Shown: positions 1-7,196, numbered from the stretch's first letter. The stretch is 8,584 nt of DNA from Flavobacteriaceae bacterium (GCA_018623955.1 JAAZUX010000025.1:1-8584), one strand, 5' to 3'. The notes: generated by a model from the letters alone, not told the origin. A program made the numbers and translations.

Positions 1-1695
1 GAGTAGTTTTTGATGGTCTCCCTCTTCAATGATTTTCCCCTGTTCCAAAACAATGATATGATCGGCATCTTTGACCGACGAAATACGATGGCTTACGATA
101 ATCGTGGTCTTGTTTTGGCTATACTCCTTAAGGCTTTTTAGGATTTTTTCTTCAGTGTCTGTGTCTACTGCCGACAGACAGTCGTCGAAAAGCAGTATTT
201 CGGGATCTTTGATCAGTGCCCTTGCGATTGATACCCTTTGTATTTGCCCTCCGGATAAGGTCAATCCTCTTTCACCCAGTAGGGTCTGATACCCTTGTTT
301 GAATTTTTTGATGCTTTTGTGAATGGCTGCTTTTTTCGAAGCTGCGATAATCTCTTTTTTCGTAGCCTCTACTTTGCCCAATCGGATGTTGTCTTCGATG
401 CTTTCTGAAAACAAAAATGCATTTTGTGGGACATTTCCTATATGGCTTCTCAATTTTTCCAGTTTAAAGTTTTTGATGTCATAACCATCCAATAAAATTT
501 TTCCAGTATCAGGATCATAAAGACGATTGATGATATGCAGTATGGAGGATTTTCCGGATCCCACTTTTCCGATGATACCGAGTGATTTTCCACTTTCTAT
601 CTTTAAACTGATTCCATCCAAGGCTTTAATTTTTGTTTCAGGATACACCAAGGTGACGTTTTCAAGTGTAATTTCCCCTTGAACAGCAACATCTACTCCA
701 GAACCATCTTTGATTTCGATGGGTTCATTTAAAAAAGCGTTGATTCTTTTTTGGGAGGCTTCTGCTTGCTGGACTACAGAGGTTACCCAGCCGACTACGG
801 CCACCGGCCATGTCAGCATATTGATGTAGATGATAAACTCTGCCAATACTCCGATTTCTATTTCACCACTCATGTATTGTTGTCCACCAATAAAAATGAC
901 AATAAGATTACTCAAACCGATCAAAAGGATCATTAAAGGAAAAAACCAGGCCTGAACCTTAACCAGATTCATGTTTTTCTCTTTCGCCTCCAAGGCCAAA
1001 GCATCAAATTTTTTGTGGGTATTGTCCTCCAAACCATAGGACTTGATTACAGAAATACCACTGAATGTCTCTTGTGTAAAAGAGGAAAGTTTTGACAACA
1101 TCTCTTGAACCACAGTACTTCTCATATTGATCACTCTGCTGAGTTTATAGATGGTTAATGACAAAAGGGGAAGTGGAATTAAAGTATAAACAGATAGTTT
1201 GGGAGCGATGCTAAACATGATCGTAATGACACACATAAAAAGGGTGACCGTATTAATGCTGTACATGATTGCAGGGCCTACATACATTCTGACTTTACTC
1301 ACATCTTCACTGATTCTACTCATCAAGTCTCCGGTGCGGTTGTTTTTGTAAAAGCGTTGAGTCAATCTCAGATAATGGGAAAAGATTTCATTTTTGAGAT
1401 CAAATTCAATGTAACGAGATACATTAATGATGGTCTGACGCATCAAAAAAGTAAAAAATCCCGAGAGCAGTGTTGCGCCAATAATTATCAATATATTGTT
1501 GAGCAACAATGATTTGAGTGCGGCCAAGTCTCCTTGATGATTGGCCAGGTAATTTTCAACGGCAGTTAATGAATCTCCAATCAAACGAGGAGCAAACAAG
1601 GAAAAAACTCTTGAAATGATGGTGATTAAAACCCCCAACAGCAGTTTTAAGAAGTATTTTTTCAGGTATTTATTGAGGTATTGCAGTGCTCTCAT
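1..1695 (-). CDS. ABC exporter, fused membrane and ATP-binding domains (3' end outside window)
   Basis: Half-transporter of the MdlB/MsbA-like (type IV) ABC exporter class, which uses ATP hydrolysis to move lipids, drugs or peptides out across the inner membrane; the substrate cannot be read from sequence. The 565 visible codons are open throughout. The N-terminal membrane domain (about 1-320) has hydrophobic segments near 15-36, 66-86, 143-163, 166-184 and 250-270, and a conserved GDLMSRISEDV stretch at 122-132. The nucleotide-binding domain shows an A-loop Tyr351, Walker A GKVGSGKS (376-383), Q-loop Gln424, signature LSGGQ (480-484), Walker B ending in Asp504-Asp505, D-loop SAVD (508-511) and H-loop His536. 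The usual catalytic Glu is Asp505, as in the degenerate-site half of heterodimeric exporters such as BmrC or TM287. Start: an in-frame TGA lies directly before the ATG at 1695, so no longer start exists. About 20-30 C-terminal residues are probably missing beyond the left edge. Confidence 0.93.
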   Translation of the reverse strand, partial: MRALQYLNKYLKKYFLKLLLGVLITIISRVFSLFAPRLIGDSLTAVENYLANHQGDLAALKSLLLNNILIIIGATLLSGFFTFLMRQTIINVSRYIEFDLKNEIFSHYLRLTQRFYKNNRTGDLMSRISEDVSKVRMYVGPAIMYSINTVTLFMCVITIMFSIAPKLSVYTLIPLPLLSLTIYKLSRVINMRSTVVQEMLSKLSSFTQETFSGISVIKSYGLEDNTHKKFDALALEAKEKNMNLVKVQAWFFPLMILLIGLSNLIVIFIGGQQYMSGEIEIGVLAEFIIYINMLTWPVAVVGWVTSVVQQAEASQKRINAFLNEPIEIKDGSGVDVAVQGEITLENVTLVYPETKIKALDGISLKIESGKSLGIIGKVGSGKSSILHIINRLYDPDTGKILLDGYDIKNFKLEKLRSHIGNVPQNAFLFSESIEDNIRLGKVEATKKEIIAASKKAAIHKSIKKFKQGYQTLLGERGLTLSGGQIQRVSIARALIKDPEILLFDDCLSAVDTDTEEKILKSLKEYSQNKTTIIVSHRISSVKDADHIIVLEQGKIIEEGDHQKLL

Positions 1696-1730
1696 TCATC
1701 CATTTCGCTAGAGTACATTTGATAAAAAGC

Positions 1731-1760
1731 CAAAGGTAATCAAATGCTTTTGTTCTCAAA
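1731..1760 (-). promoter_or_regulatory. Bacteroidota-type promoter for the ABC exporter
   Basis: Read on the minus strand, TTTG (1760-1757) is followed after 18 nt by TACCTTTG (1738-1731). Both boxes match the phylum's -33 TTTG and -7 TAnnTTTG consensus exactly. Transcription would start near 1725, leaving a 5' UTR of about 30 nt before the ATG at 1695. This is a pattern match, with no mapped transcript. Confidence 0.65.
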
Positions 1761-1781
1761 TTCAAAAAGCTTTTTTAGTTG

Positions 1782-1811
1782 ATTGTAATTAAAACTAAAG
1801 CCCTATTTTTG
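1782..1811 (+). promoter_or_regulatory. Bacteroidota-type promoter for nusB
   Basis: ATTG (1782-1785), 18 nt of spacer, then TATTTTTG (1804-1811), an exact TAnnTTTG -7 box. The predicted start near 1817 gives a leader of about 19 nt. It sits back to back with the ABC exporter promoter in the 140-bp divergent region; the two cores do not overlap. Confidence 0.6.
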
Positions 1812-1835
1812 TGCCAAATATTGGTGATTCTATAA

Positions 1836-2774
1836 ATGCTAACCCGAAGACATCTGCGCATCAAAGTAATGCAGTCGTTGTATTCCTTTTTACAAAATCG
1901 GGAGGGCAACTTGGTTCAAGAAGTTGATTTTTTCAAAAAGAGCTATTTCAACAGTTTTTCATTGTACTTAACCCTTTTGGCTTTTCTCAAATCCACATAC
2001 GAACATGCTTTGGATCAAACAGATCTCCAAAAAAAATTAAGAACCAAAACCAATGCTGACCAATCTGCAACGTTGGTAGGAAACAAAATTTTGCAATTCA
2101 TAGCCCAGCACCCCATTTTGGTCAACCACATCAAAAAAAGAAAAATCAAATTTTGGGAGTTGGATTTCGACTATGTCAAATCCAATTTCAAAGCGTTGAT
2201 GGAGTCCGAAAAATTTCAAGAATACACTCAAAAACATACTCCTTCAGTGGAGGAGGACAGGGACATCATCGTCTTTTTTTTTAAGGAAATTATTGCTCCA
2301 TCTGTCGGTTTCTACGATTATATTGAAGATAAGGAACTGACTTGGATTGATGACCTGCCTGTGGTCAATACTTTTCTCCTAAAAATCCTTCAAAAAATTG
2401 ATCCACAAGACGCTAATAGTCTATATTTCCATGAGATGAATGTCGCAGATGAGGATCCGCGATTTGCCATCGAACTCTTGGAAAAAGTGGTGGTCAACAA
2501 CGATGCTTTGCAAGATGAAATGATAGGACGAACACCCAACTGGGACAGCGACAGGATTGCTCTGTTGGATGCCATTATGATCAAGATGGCCATGGCCGAA
2601 TTACTTTACTTTCCTTCCATCCCACCCAAAGTTACTATGAATGAATACATCGAAATTTCTAAAGATTATTCAACGCCAAAAAGTAATATTTTCATCAATG
2701 GAATATTGGACAAAACGATTAGAGATTTTGAAGAATCCGGTCGATTAAATAAAAGTGGCAGGGGACTGATTTAA
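1836..2774 (+). CDS. nusB: Transcription antitermination factor NusB, long Bacteroidota form
   Basis: NusB binds boxA RNA together with ribosomal protein S10 and keeps RNA polymerase processive on rRNA operons. At 312 aa this protein is about twice the usual 130-150 aa. The N-terminus (RRHLRIKVMQSLYSF, about 4-18) looks like the basic first helix of NusB. The C-terminal part (about 235-300) carries the family pattern: DSDR (237-240) and a following helix, then IPPKVTMNEYIEISKDYS (262-279) and FINGILD (286-292). The intervening ~150 residues, charged and rich in Lys and aromatic residues, are an insertion; from memory, long NusB proteins of this kind are normal in Bacteroidota. The start is fixed because an in-frame TAA lies directly before the ATG. 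It is the first gene of a nusB-DUF1573-yajC block, an arrangement I recall as common in the phylum. An rRNA leader with a boxA-like site lies at the right end of the same window. Confidence 0.93.
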   Translation: MLTRRHLRIKVMQSLYSFLQNREGNLVQEVDFFKKSYFNSFSLYLTLLAFLKSTYEHALDQTDLQKKLRTKTNADQSATLVGNKILQFIAQHPILVNHIKKRKIKFWELDFDYVKSNFKALMESEKFQEYTQKHTPSVEEDRDIIVFFFKEIIAPSVGFYDYIEDKELTWIDDLPVVNTFLLKILQKIDPQDANSLYFHEMNVADEDPRFAIELLEKVVVNNDALQDEMIGRTPNWDSDRIALLDAIMIKMAMAELLYFPSIPPKVTMNEYIEISKDYSTPKSNIFINGILDKTIRDFEESGRLNKSGRGLI

Positions 2775-2785
2775 TGTTTTTTTGT

Positions 2786-2793
2786 TAAATTTG
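2786..2793 (+). promoter_or_regulatory. Possible -7 box upstream of the DUF1573 gene
   Basis: TAAATTTG matches TAnnTTTG exactly in the short gap after nusB and would start transcription near 2799, about 22 nt before the next ATG. No good -33 TTTG is seen 18-23 nt upstream, so this may only boost the downstream genes, or may be chance in AT-rich DNA. Confidence 0.4.
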
Positions 2794-2821
2794 AACTTCA
2801 TATAACTATAAAAAAAAAACA

Positions 2822-3322
2822 ATGAAAAAAATAGTTTGGTTTTTTGTGTGTGCTTTGTTGTTCAGTGCCAGTGCCTGTAACGAAAGTGCCTCCAAAAAAG
2901 TCGATCAGGATAAGGCAGCTCAGAGTGCTACCGAAGCTCCTGCGGCTACTGCAGCCATGACCTTTAATAAGACAGTACATGACTTTGGAACCATTAAGGA
3001 AGGTGAAACCGTTCAGACTACATTCACTTTTACCAACACCGGTCAAGCCGATTTGATCATCGTAGATGCGCGTGGAAGCTGTGGATGTACAGTTCCCAAT
3101 TATCCTAAAAACACGCCCATTGCTCCTGGTGCCACCGGAGAGATTTTGGTCAGTTTTGATTCCAGCAATAAGCCCAACATGCAACAAAAGACCGTTACCA
3201 TTTCGGCCAATACTTCCAGTGGACGTGAAACGTTGAGGATCAAAGCCATGGTATCACCCGACCCTGTCAAACAAAAACAACGCGATGATGCTGCCAAAGC
3301 ACGTCAGCAAAAAAGCAACTAA
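2822..3322 (+). CDS. DUF1573 domain protein, secreted or lipoprotein
   Basis: Exported 166-aa protein of the DUF1573 family; its biochemical role is unknown. An N-terminal signal (MKK plus a hydrophobic stretch to about 14) ends in SASAC, so Cys19 could be lipidated, although the -3 residue is Ala-like instead of the usual Leu/Val/Ile. A low-complexity Ala/Ser/Lys linker (20-46) leads to an immunoglobulin-like beta domain (47-146) with the family hallmarks: FNKTVHDFGTIKEGE (48-62), the FTFTNTG strand (68-74) and the paired cysteines GSCGCTVP (85-92; Cys87, Cys89). The C-terminal tail (147-166) is charged and probably disordered. The gene lies 47 bp after nusB and 13 bp before yajC, consistent with cotranscription. 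Placement in the periplasm or outer envelope is inferred from the signal alone. Confidence 0.88.
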   Translation: MKKIVWFFVCALLFSASACNESASKKVDQDKAAQSATEAPAATAAMTFNKTVHDFGTIKEGETVQTTFTFTNTGQADLIIVDARGSCGCTVPNYPKNTPIAPGATGEILVSFDSSNKPNMQQKTVTISANTSSGRETLRIKAMVSPDPVKQKQRDDAAKARQQKSN

Positions 3323-3335
3323 ATAAAATTGACCT

Positions 3336-3623
3336 ATGGAGGGATTCTCCGGGCAAATGCCCTTTTTACTTTTGATGCTTGTGGTGTTTTTTTTCTTTAT
3401 CATCTTGCCGCAGCAGCGCAGACAAAAAAAAGAAAAAAATTTTATGAAAAACCTGGCCAAAGGTGATCGGGTGATCACCAAAAGCGGGATTCATGCCAAA
3501 GTAGTGGAACTTAATGACAAAGACAATACCTGTGTTATTGAGACTCTTGCAGGAAAACTCAAAATAGAACGCTCGGCATTGTCGTTGGAGATGAGTCAAA
3601 AACTCAACACCGCCAAAAAATAA
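3336..3623 (+). CDS. yajC: YajC, accessory subunit of the Sec translocase
   Basis: Small inner-membrane protein that associates with SecDF and the SecYEG channel; it is non-essential in E. coli. At 95 aa the length is normal. A single transmembrane helix (about 8-25, PFLLLMLVVFFFFIILP) is followed by the typical basic stretch QQRRQKKEK (26-34). The cytoplasmic domain has the YajC core NLAKGDRVITKSGIHAKV (39-56) and a second beta motif, ETLAGKLKIERSALS (69-83). It starts 13 bp after the DUF1573 gene and is followed directly by an intrinsic terminator, so it is the last gene of the nusB block. Confidence 0.95.
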   Translation: MEGFSGQMPFLLLMLVVFFFFIILPQQRRQKKEKNFMKNLAKGDRVITKSGIHAKVVELNDKDNTCVIETLAGKLKIERSALSLEMSQKLNTAKK

Positions 3624-3626
3624 TTC

Positions 3627-3650
3627 AATCCCGCTCCGGCGGGATTTTTT
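3627..3650 (+). terminator. Intrinsic terminator after yajC
   Basis: An 8-bp perfect stem, AATCCCGC / GCGGGATT (3627-3634 / 3639-3646), encloses the tetraloop TCCG (3635-3638), followed by a T tract to 3650. C(UCCG)G belongs to the very stable UNCG tetraloop class. The hairpin begins 3 nt after the yajC stop and the T tract ends 12 nt before the pyrD start, so it separates the nusB block from pyrD unless there is read-through. Confidence 0.9.
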
Positions 3651-3662
3651 ATAAGTAAATCG

Positions 3663-4679
3663 ATGTATCGCTATCTGCTCAAACCCATACTTTTTCTCGG
3701 TGACCCCGAATGGATACATTATTTTGTGTTTGGTTTGATTCGTAGGGTGCATCAAGTCCCTGGCGTCCCTTTTTTGATTCGTAGCCTTTATCAGATCTCG
3801 CATCCTAAACTCGAAAGAAAACTCTTTGGGATTACTTTTAAAAACCCTGTAGGATTAGCAGCGGGCTTTGACAAGGATGCCAAGCTTTACCAAGAACTTT
3901 CCAACTTTGGTTTTGGATTTGTGGAGATCGGGACCCTAACTCCCAAGCCCCAAGTGGGCAACCCCAAAAAGCGATTGTTTAGACTGCCCAAGGACCAGGC
4001 ACTGATCAATCGTATGGGGTTTAACAATGAAGGGGTAGAAGCCGCCATCCCCCGCATAAAAAAAAATAAAAATACCATTATCGGAGGTAACATCGGTAAA
4101 AACAAAATCACCCCCAATGAAAAGGCGGTAGACGATTATATCTATTGTTTTAATGCTCTTTACCCCTACGTGGATTATTTTGTGGTTAATGTAAGCTCGC
4201 CCAATACCCCAAACCTGAGGGAACTACAGGAGAAAAAGCCGCTTACCGATCTGTTAAACACCCTACAAAAACTCAATCAAGCGACCGCAAAACCCAAACC
4301 CATTCTGCTTAAAATTGCCCCCGACCTATCGGACGAACAGTTGCTGGACATCATCGATATCGTCAAAACCACCCATACTGCCGGGGTCATTGCCACCAAC
4401 ACCACCCTTAGCCGAAAAGGTTTACAATCCCCCAATCAAAGTGAAAGTGGTGGGCTTAGTGGGAAACCTCTTAAAAACCGAAGTACGGAGGTGATCCGTT
4501 TTCTATCCAAAAAAAGCCAAAAAGCATTTCCCATCATCGGAGTAGGAGGGATTCATGACTCCAAAGATGCCATAGAAAAACTCAATGCCGGTGCAGATTT
4601 AGTTCAGCTTTATACGGGCTTTGTTTATGAAGGGCCAGGGCTGGTTAAGCGGATCAATAAAGCTTTGATCAGAGAATAA
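3663..4679 (+). CDS. pyrD: Class 2 (quinone-dependent) dihydroorotate dehydrogenase
   Basis: Oxidises dihydroorotate to orotate, the fourth step of de novo UMP synthesis, passing electrons through FMN to membrane quinone. At 338 aa the length is normal for class 2. The amphipathic N-terminal helices (1-45, from [13 protein letters not shown]) form the membrane and quinone entry. The FMN barrel shows GLAAGFDKD (64-72), NRMGFNN (116-122), GGNIGKNK (141-148), [11 protein letters not shown] (176-186), LKIAPDL (216-222), TNTTLSR (245-251), IGVGGI (292-297) and [10 protein letters not shown] (316-325). Ser179 aligns with the catalytic Ser175 of E. coli PyrD, which marks class 2; class 1 enzymes use Cys. 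The ATG lies only 12 nt after the yajC terminator and no promoter is visible in that gap, so it must be transcribed by read-through or from a promoter inside yajC. Confidence 0.97.
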   Translation: MYRYLLKPILFLGDPEWIHYFVFGLIRRVHQVPGVPFLIRSLYQISHPKLERKLFGITFKNPVGLAAGFDKDAKLYQELSNFGFGFVEIGTLTPKPQVGNPKKRLFRLPKDQALINRMGFNNEGVEAAIPRIKKNKNTIIGGNIGKNKITPNEKAVDDYIYCFNALYPYVDYFVVNVSSPNTPNLRELQEKKPLTDLLNTLQKLNQATAKPKPILLKIAPDLSDEQLLDIIDIVKTTHTAGVIATNTTLSRKGLQSPNQSESGGLSGKPLKNRSTEVIRFLSKKSQKAFPIIGVGGIHDSKDAIEKLNAGADLVQLYTGFVYEGPGLVKRINKALIRE

Positions 4680-4698
4680 TTTTCTTTTTTTACATTTG
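4664..4698 (+). promoter_or_regulatory. Possible Bacteroidota-type promoter for the monooxygenase-like gene
   Basis: TACATTTG (4691-4698) matches TAnnTTTG exactly, and TTTG (4664-4667), inside the end of pyrD, lies 23 nt upstream. That spacing is at the long end of the usual range. A start near 4704 would give a leader of about 17 nt. Confidence 0.45.
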
Positions 4699-4720
4699 GA
4701 AGTAAATCAAATGACGAAGA

Positions 4721-5047
4721 ATGATCACCAACACCCATAATCCACCCTATTATGCAGTAATTTTTACCTCAATTCTCGATCATCACGATCCGGAATATCA
4801 CAGGATCAACGATTTACTGAGAAAGCAAGCCGAGAAGATAGAAGGTTTTTTAGGAGAAGATAGCGCAAGGAATGATTATGGAATTTCGGTTAGTTACTGG
4901 AGGGATTTGGATTCTATTGAAGTATGGCGTCAAAATTCAGAACACCGGTGGGCCAAAGAAAAAGGAAAAAAAGACTTTTACAAAGCCTATAATATCCGAA
5001 TAGCTCGGGTGGAAAAGGAGTACGATTTTGTAAAGCCTCCTCAATAA
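4721..5047 (+). CDS. Antibiotic biosynthesis monooxygenase (ABM) domain protein
   Basis: A 108-aa protein of the ferredoxin-like ABM fold, a family that includes small cofactor-independent oxygenases and haem-degrading enzymes as well as many proteins of unknown activity. The pattern is typical of a widespread subfamily: PPYYAVIFTS (8-17) as the first strand, an amphipathic helix to EGFLGEDSAR (41-50), GISVSYWRDLDSIEVW (54-69), then the helix with NSEHRWAKEKGKK and the last strand NIRIARVEKEYDF. No substrate can be assigned; a role in antibiotic synthesis should not be inferred from the name. The start at 4721 opens the frame. An ATG at 4711 in another frame stops after nine codons. The next gene begins 6 nt after its stop, so the two are probably cotranscribed. 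Confidence 0.85.
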   Translation: MITNTHNPPYYAVIFTSILDHHDPEYHRINDLLRKQAEKIEGFLGEDSARNDYGISVSYWRDLDSIEVWRQNSEHRWAKEKGKKDFYKAYNIRIARVEKEYDFVKPPQ

Positions 5048-5053
5048 AAGAGA

Positions 5054-5344
5054 ATGATAAAAACCCGAAGCAGTCTTTTTAAGGTGTTGGGTGTAACCCT
5101 AATTTTGTTACTTATCCCCTTAATAGCCTCTCTAATCAGTGATGAAGTTCATTGGAATATAAATGATTTTATACTTATGGGATTTATGGTTTTTACCACC
5201 GGAACTATTGGAATTAATGTACTGAAAGTAATCAAAAACAAAAAAATACGCTGGATAACCATAACCCTCCTGTGCCTTATGTTTCTATTAGTTTGGGCTG
5301 AGTTGGCTGTTGGGATTTTCGATACCCCCTTTGCAGGAAGTTGA
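5054..5344 (+). CDS. Small three-helix membrane protein, function unknown
   Basis: A 96-aa integral membrane protein with three hydrophobic segments: about 10-28 (VLGVTLILLLIPLIASLIS), 39-57 and 67-88. The sequence around SDEVHWNINDFILMG (29-43) and the ending WAELAVGIFDTPFAGS resemble a family of uncharacterised small membrane proteins I have seen in many Bacteroidota, so it looks complete, not truncated. It follows the ABM gene by 6 nt and probably shares its transcript. Nothing in it suggests transport or catalysis. Confidence 0.75.
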   Translation: MIKTRSSLFKVLGVTLILLLIPLIASLISDEVHWNINDFILMGFMVFTTGTIGINVLKVIKNKKIRWITITLLCLMFLLVWAELAVGIFDTPFAGS

Positions 5345-5497
5345 AAATACCTCCCCCTGTCGATTGTACCCAAAAACATACAAAAAGAGTGCTTATGGAG
5401 TATTTAAAGCTTTAACAAATGTGTTCTACAAATCACAAATAAAACAAACTTATGATCTTTGAAACTCGAAAAGATTTTTGATTATTAGGTACTGTAG

Positions 5498-6008
5498 TAT
5501 CAGAAATACAAAGAGGCTTTTGAACAAAACACCCTTGCAAAAGAAATCGCCTTAGCCTACGGTAAAACCCTTAAAGAGGTCAAAGAATTATCATCAGATC
5601 CAGATCATGCGGGTAAAATTACCTTATCATCCCTATTGGAGACGATGGTTGCCTTTGCATTAGAAGAAAAAGGCATTTTAGGATGTACCGTAAAGCGAGG
5701 TTCCGCTCGAACAGATTTAGAAGATGGATGGGGAAGAAAATGGGATGTTAAAACACCGCCCCATATTGAAGGAATAGGGTTCAATCAAGAAAGTGCCATT
5801 CACAATATTTTAATAAAACTAAATGAATTTCCCGAGGGGAATGTTGGTATTACTGGATGTGTCTTTTCTGCAAAAAGAGAATTCCCTAAAACTTCAAAAA
5901 GACTTAAAAAATAGACTTAACGACAACCAAAAATTTTCAGTCAGGCAGGTCGTTGTAAAAGGAGTATTGTCTCAGGGTTTATCCAAAATGATTAAAGACA
6001 TATTTTAA
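5498..6008 (+). pseudogene. Remnant of a polymorphic-toxin C-terminal nuclease domain (frameshifted, no start)
   Basis: Reading starts after in-frame TAG codons at 5486 and 5495, and no ATG occurs in this frame before 5645; a TTG at 5636 is an unlikely start because good protein sequence lies before it (EQNTLAKEIALAYGKTLKEV). The core reads GKITLSSLLETMVAFALEEK, then KRGSARTDLEDGWGRKWDVK with TPP. D-x(n)-GxGxxWDVK (WDVK at 5741-5752) resembles Rhs- and CDI-type toxin tips and could be the DxK half of a PD-(D/E)xK nuclease site. Then come GFNQESAIHNILIKLNEFPEG and a strand. The first frame ends at 5914, but the matching C-terminal helix (LKLQKDLKNRLNDNQKFSVRQVVVKG, ending at 6008) is in the next forward frame, implying one extra base between about 5864 and 5876, at a T4 or A5 run. 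No immunity gene or toxin delivery region is present. The family assignment is from memory. Confidence 0.6.
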
Positions 6009-6023
6009 GTATTACTACTGACT

Positions 6024-7103
6024 TTAATCAAAATAACTAAACCCCTTTTTAGGGTCAATGGTCAGCAAGGTTTCGTAAATCAAACGGATAACGTTTTCTA
6101 CATCTTCTTGATGTACCATCTCTACCGTGGTATGCATATATCGCAGAGGTAGGGAGATCAAGGCCGAAGCAACGCCACCATTGCTGTAGGCAAATGCGTC
6201 GGTATCTGTTCCGGTATATCTGGAAGAAGCCAAGCGTTGGAAAGGAATTTTTTGTGACTCTGCTGTCTCTATGATCTGTTCTCTCAATTTATTTTGTACC
6301 GCAGGAGCATAGGATATGACCGGGCCTTTACCGAATTCAATATGACCTTGTTCCTTTTGGTTGATCATGGGAGTAGTTGTATCGTGACATACGTCGGTTA
6401 CAATTGCCACATCGGGTTTTAGGGTTTGGGTGATCATCTCAGCCCCGTGAAGCCCTACTTCCTCTTGTACTGCATTGGTAATGTATAGCCCAAAAGGCAG
6501 TTTGACTTTGTTTTCGTGCAACAAACGACCTACTTCCGCAATCATAAAACCGCCAGCGCGGTTGTCAATGGCACGACAGACAAATTTGTTTTTGTTGAGG
6601 ATATGGAAGCTGTCGGGATAAGTAATGACACATCCCACATGTACGCCCATCTTTTCAACTTCTTTTTTGTTTTTGGCGCCTATGTCTATAAAGATATTAT
6701 CCAATTTGGGCACTTCTTCTTTACCACTTTTTCGCGTATGAATGGCAGGCCATCCAAATACACCTTTTACGATTCCCTTTTTGGTGTGAATGTTCACCCA
6801 TTTGGAAGGCGCAATTTGGTGGTCGCTGCCACCGTTGCGGATTACATAAATCAAACCCTTGTCCGTAATATAATTGACATACCATGAAATCTCATCCGAA
6901 TGTCCCTCAATGACCACCTTATAAGGAGCATCGGGATTGATCACCCCCACTGCTGAACCGTATGTGTCAGTGATAAATGTGTCCACATAGGGTTTGAGGT
7001 AATTCATCCATATTTTTTGTCCCTCCCATTCATAGCCTGTAGGGGAAGGATTGTTGAGGTAGGTCTCCAAAAATGACATGGATTTTTTATTCAAGAGTTT
7101 CAT
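6024..7103 (-). CDS. M42 family metallopeptidase (glutamyl aminopeptidase/deblocking type)
   Basis: Cytoplasmic di-metal aminopeptidase that trims N-terminal residues from peptides released by proteases; family members form large tetrahedral dodecamers. At 359 aa the length is typical. The metal ligands and catalytic residue are all present: His68 in EGHSDEI, Asp180 in RAIDNRAGG (the bridging ligand), the pair Glu214-Glu215 in QEEVGLHGA (general base and ligand), Asp237 in VTDVCHD and His324 in RYMHTTVEMVH. SPTGYEWEG (20-28) is the usual N-terminal motif. The ATG at 7103 gives an N-terminus like that of family members; Met9 is an alternative. It converges with the toxin remnant (15 bp gap) and is divergent from the DUF4294 gene. 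No convincing promoter was found upstream. Activity is inferred from intact ligands; the specificity is unknown. Confidence 0.94.
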   Translation of the reverse strand: MKLLNKKSMSFLETYLNNPSPTGYEWEGQKIWMNYLKPYVDTFITDTYGSAVGVINPDAPYKVVIEGHSDEISWYVNYITDKGLIYVIRNGGSDHQIAPSKWVNIHTKKGIVKGVFGWPAIHTRKSGKEEVPKLDNIFIDIGAKNKKEVEKMGVHVGCVITYPDSFHILNKNKFVCRAIDNRAGGFMIAEVGRLLHENKVKLPFGLYITNAVQEEVGLHGAEMITQTLKPDVAIVTDVCHDTTTPMINQKEQGHIEFGKGPVISYAPAVQNKLREQIIETAESQKIPFQRLASSRYTGTDTDAFAYSNGGVASALISLPLRYMHTTVEMVHQEDVENVIRLIYETLLTIDPKKGFSYFD

Positions 7104-7182
7104 CTGTTAAAATTTGAAAAATAGAAAAGCTAAAATAAGCATAAGTCCCCAATTGAAAAATGATTATCCCTGCATTTATTAC

Positions 7183-7190
7183 TAAATTTG
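7183..7190 (+). promoter_or_regulatory. Possible -7 box for the DUF4294 gene
   Basis: TAAATTTG matches TAnnTTTG exactly. It ends only 6 nt before the ATG at 7197, so transcription would start at or next to the start codon. The nearest TTG (7153-7155) is 27 nt upstream, too far for a normal -33 box, so support is limited. Confidence 0.4.
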
Positions 7191-7196
7191 TATTCC

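Noticed and set aside
3366..3803. Minus-strand open frame of 145 codons across yajC, the terminator and pyrD
   Set aside because: It is antisense to two conserved genes and crosses an intrinsic terminator.
4711..4740. Nine-codon ATG frame overlapping the monooxygenase-like gene start, as a possible regulatory upstream frame
   Set aside because: There is no ribosome binding site and no amino-acid bias; short frames like this are expected by chance.
5345..5462. A 39-codon open stretch (…SAYGVFKALTNVFYKSQ…) before the toxin remnant
   Set aside because: It could be more of the decayed toxin parent, but it has no start, ends in a stop, and has no motif I recognise.
6516..6887. Open frame of 123 codons on the plus strand inside the M42 peptidase
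   Set aside because: It is antisense to a well-conserved enzyme with all its active-site motifs and shows no recognisable protein features.
7104..7123. TATTTTTC on the minus strand as a promoter for the M42 peptidase
   Set aside because: It ends in C instead of G and the nearest TTG is 26 nt upstream, so it matches the consensus poorly.
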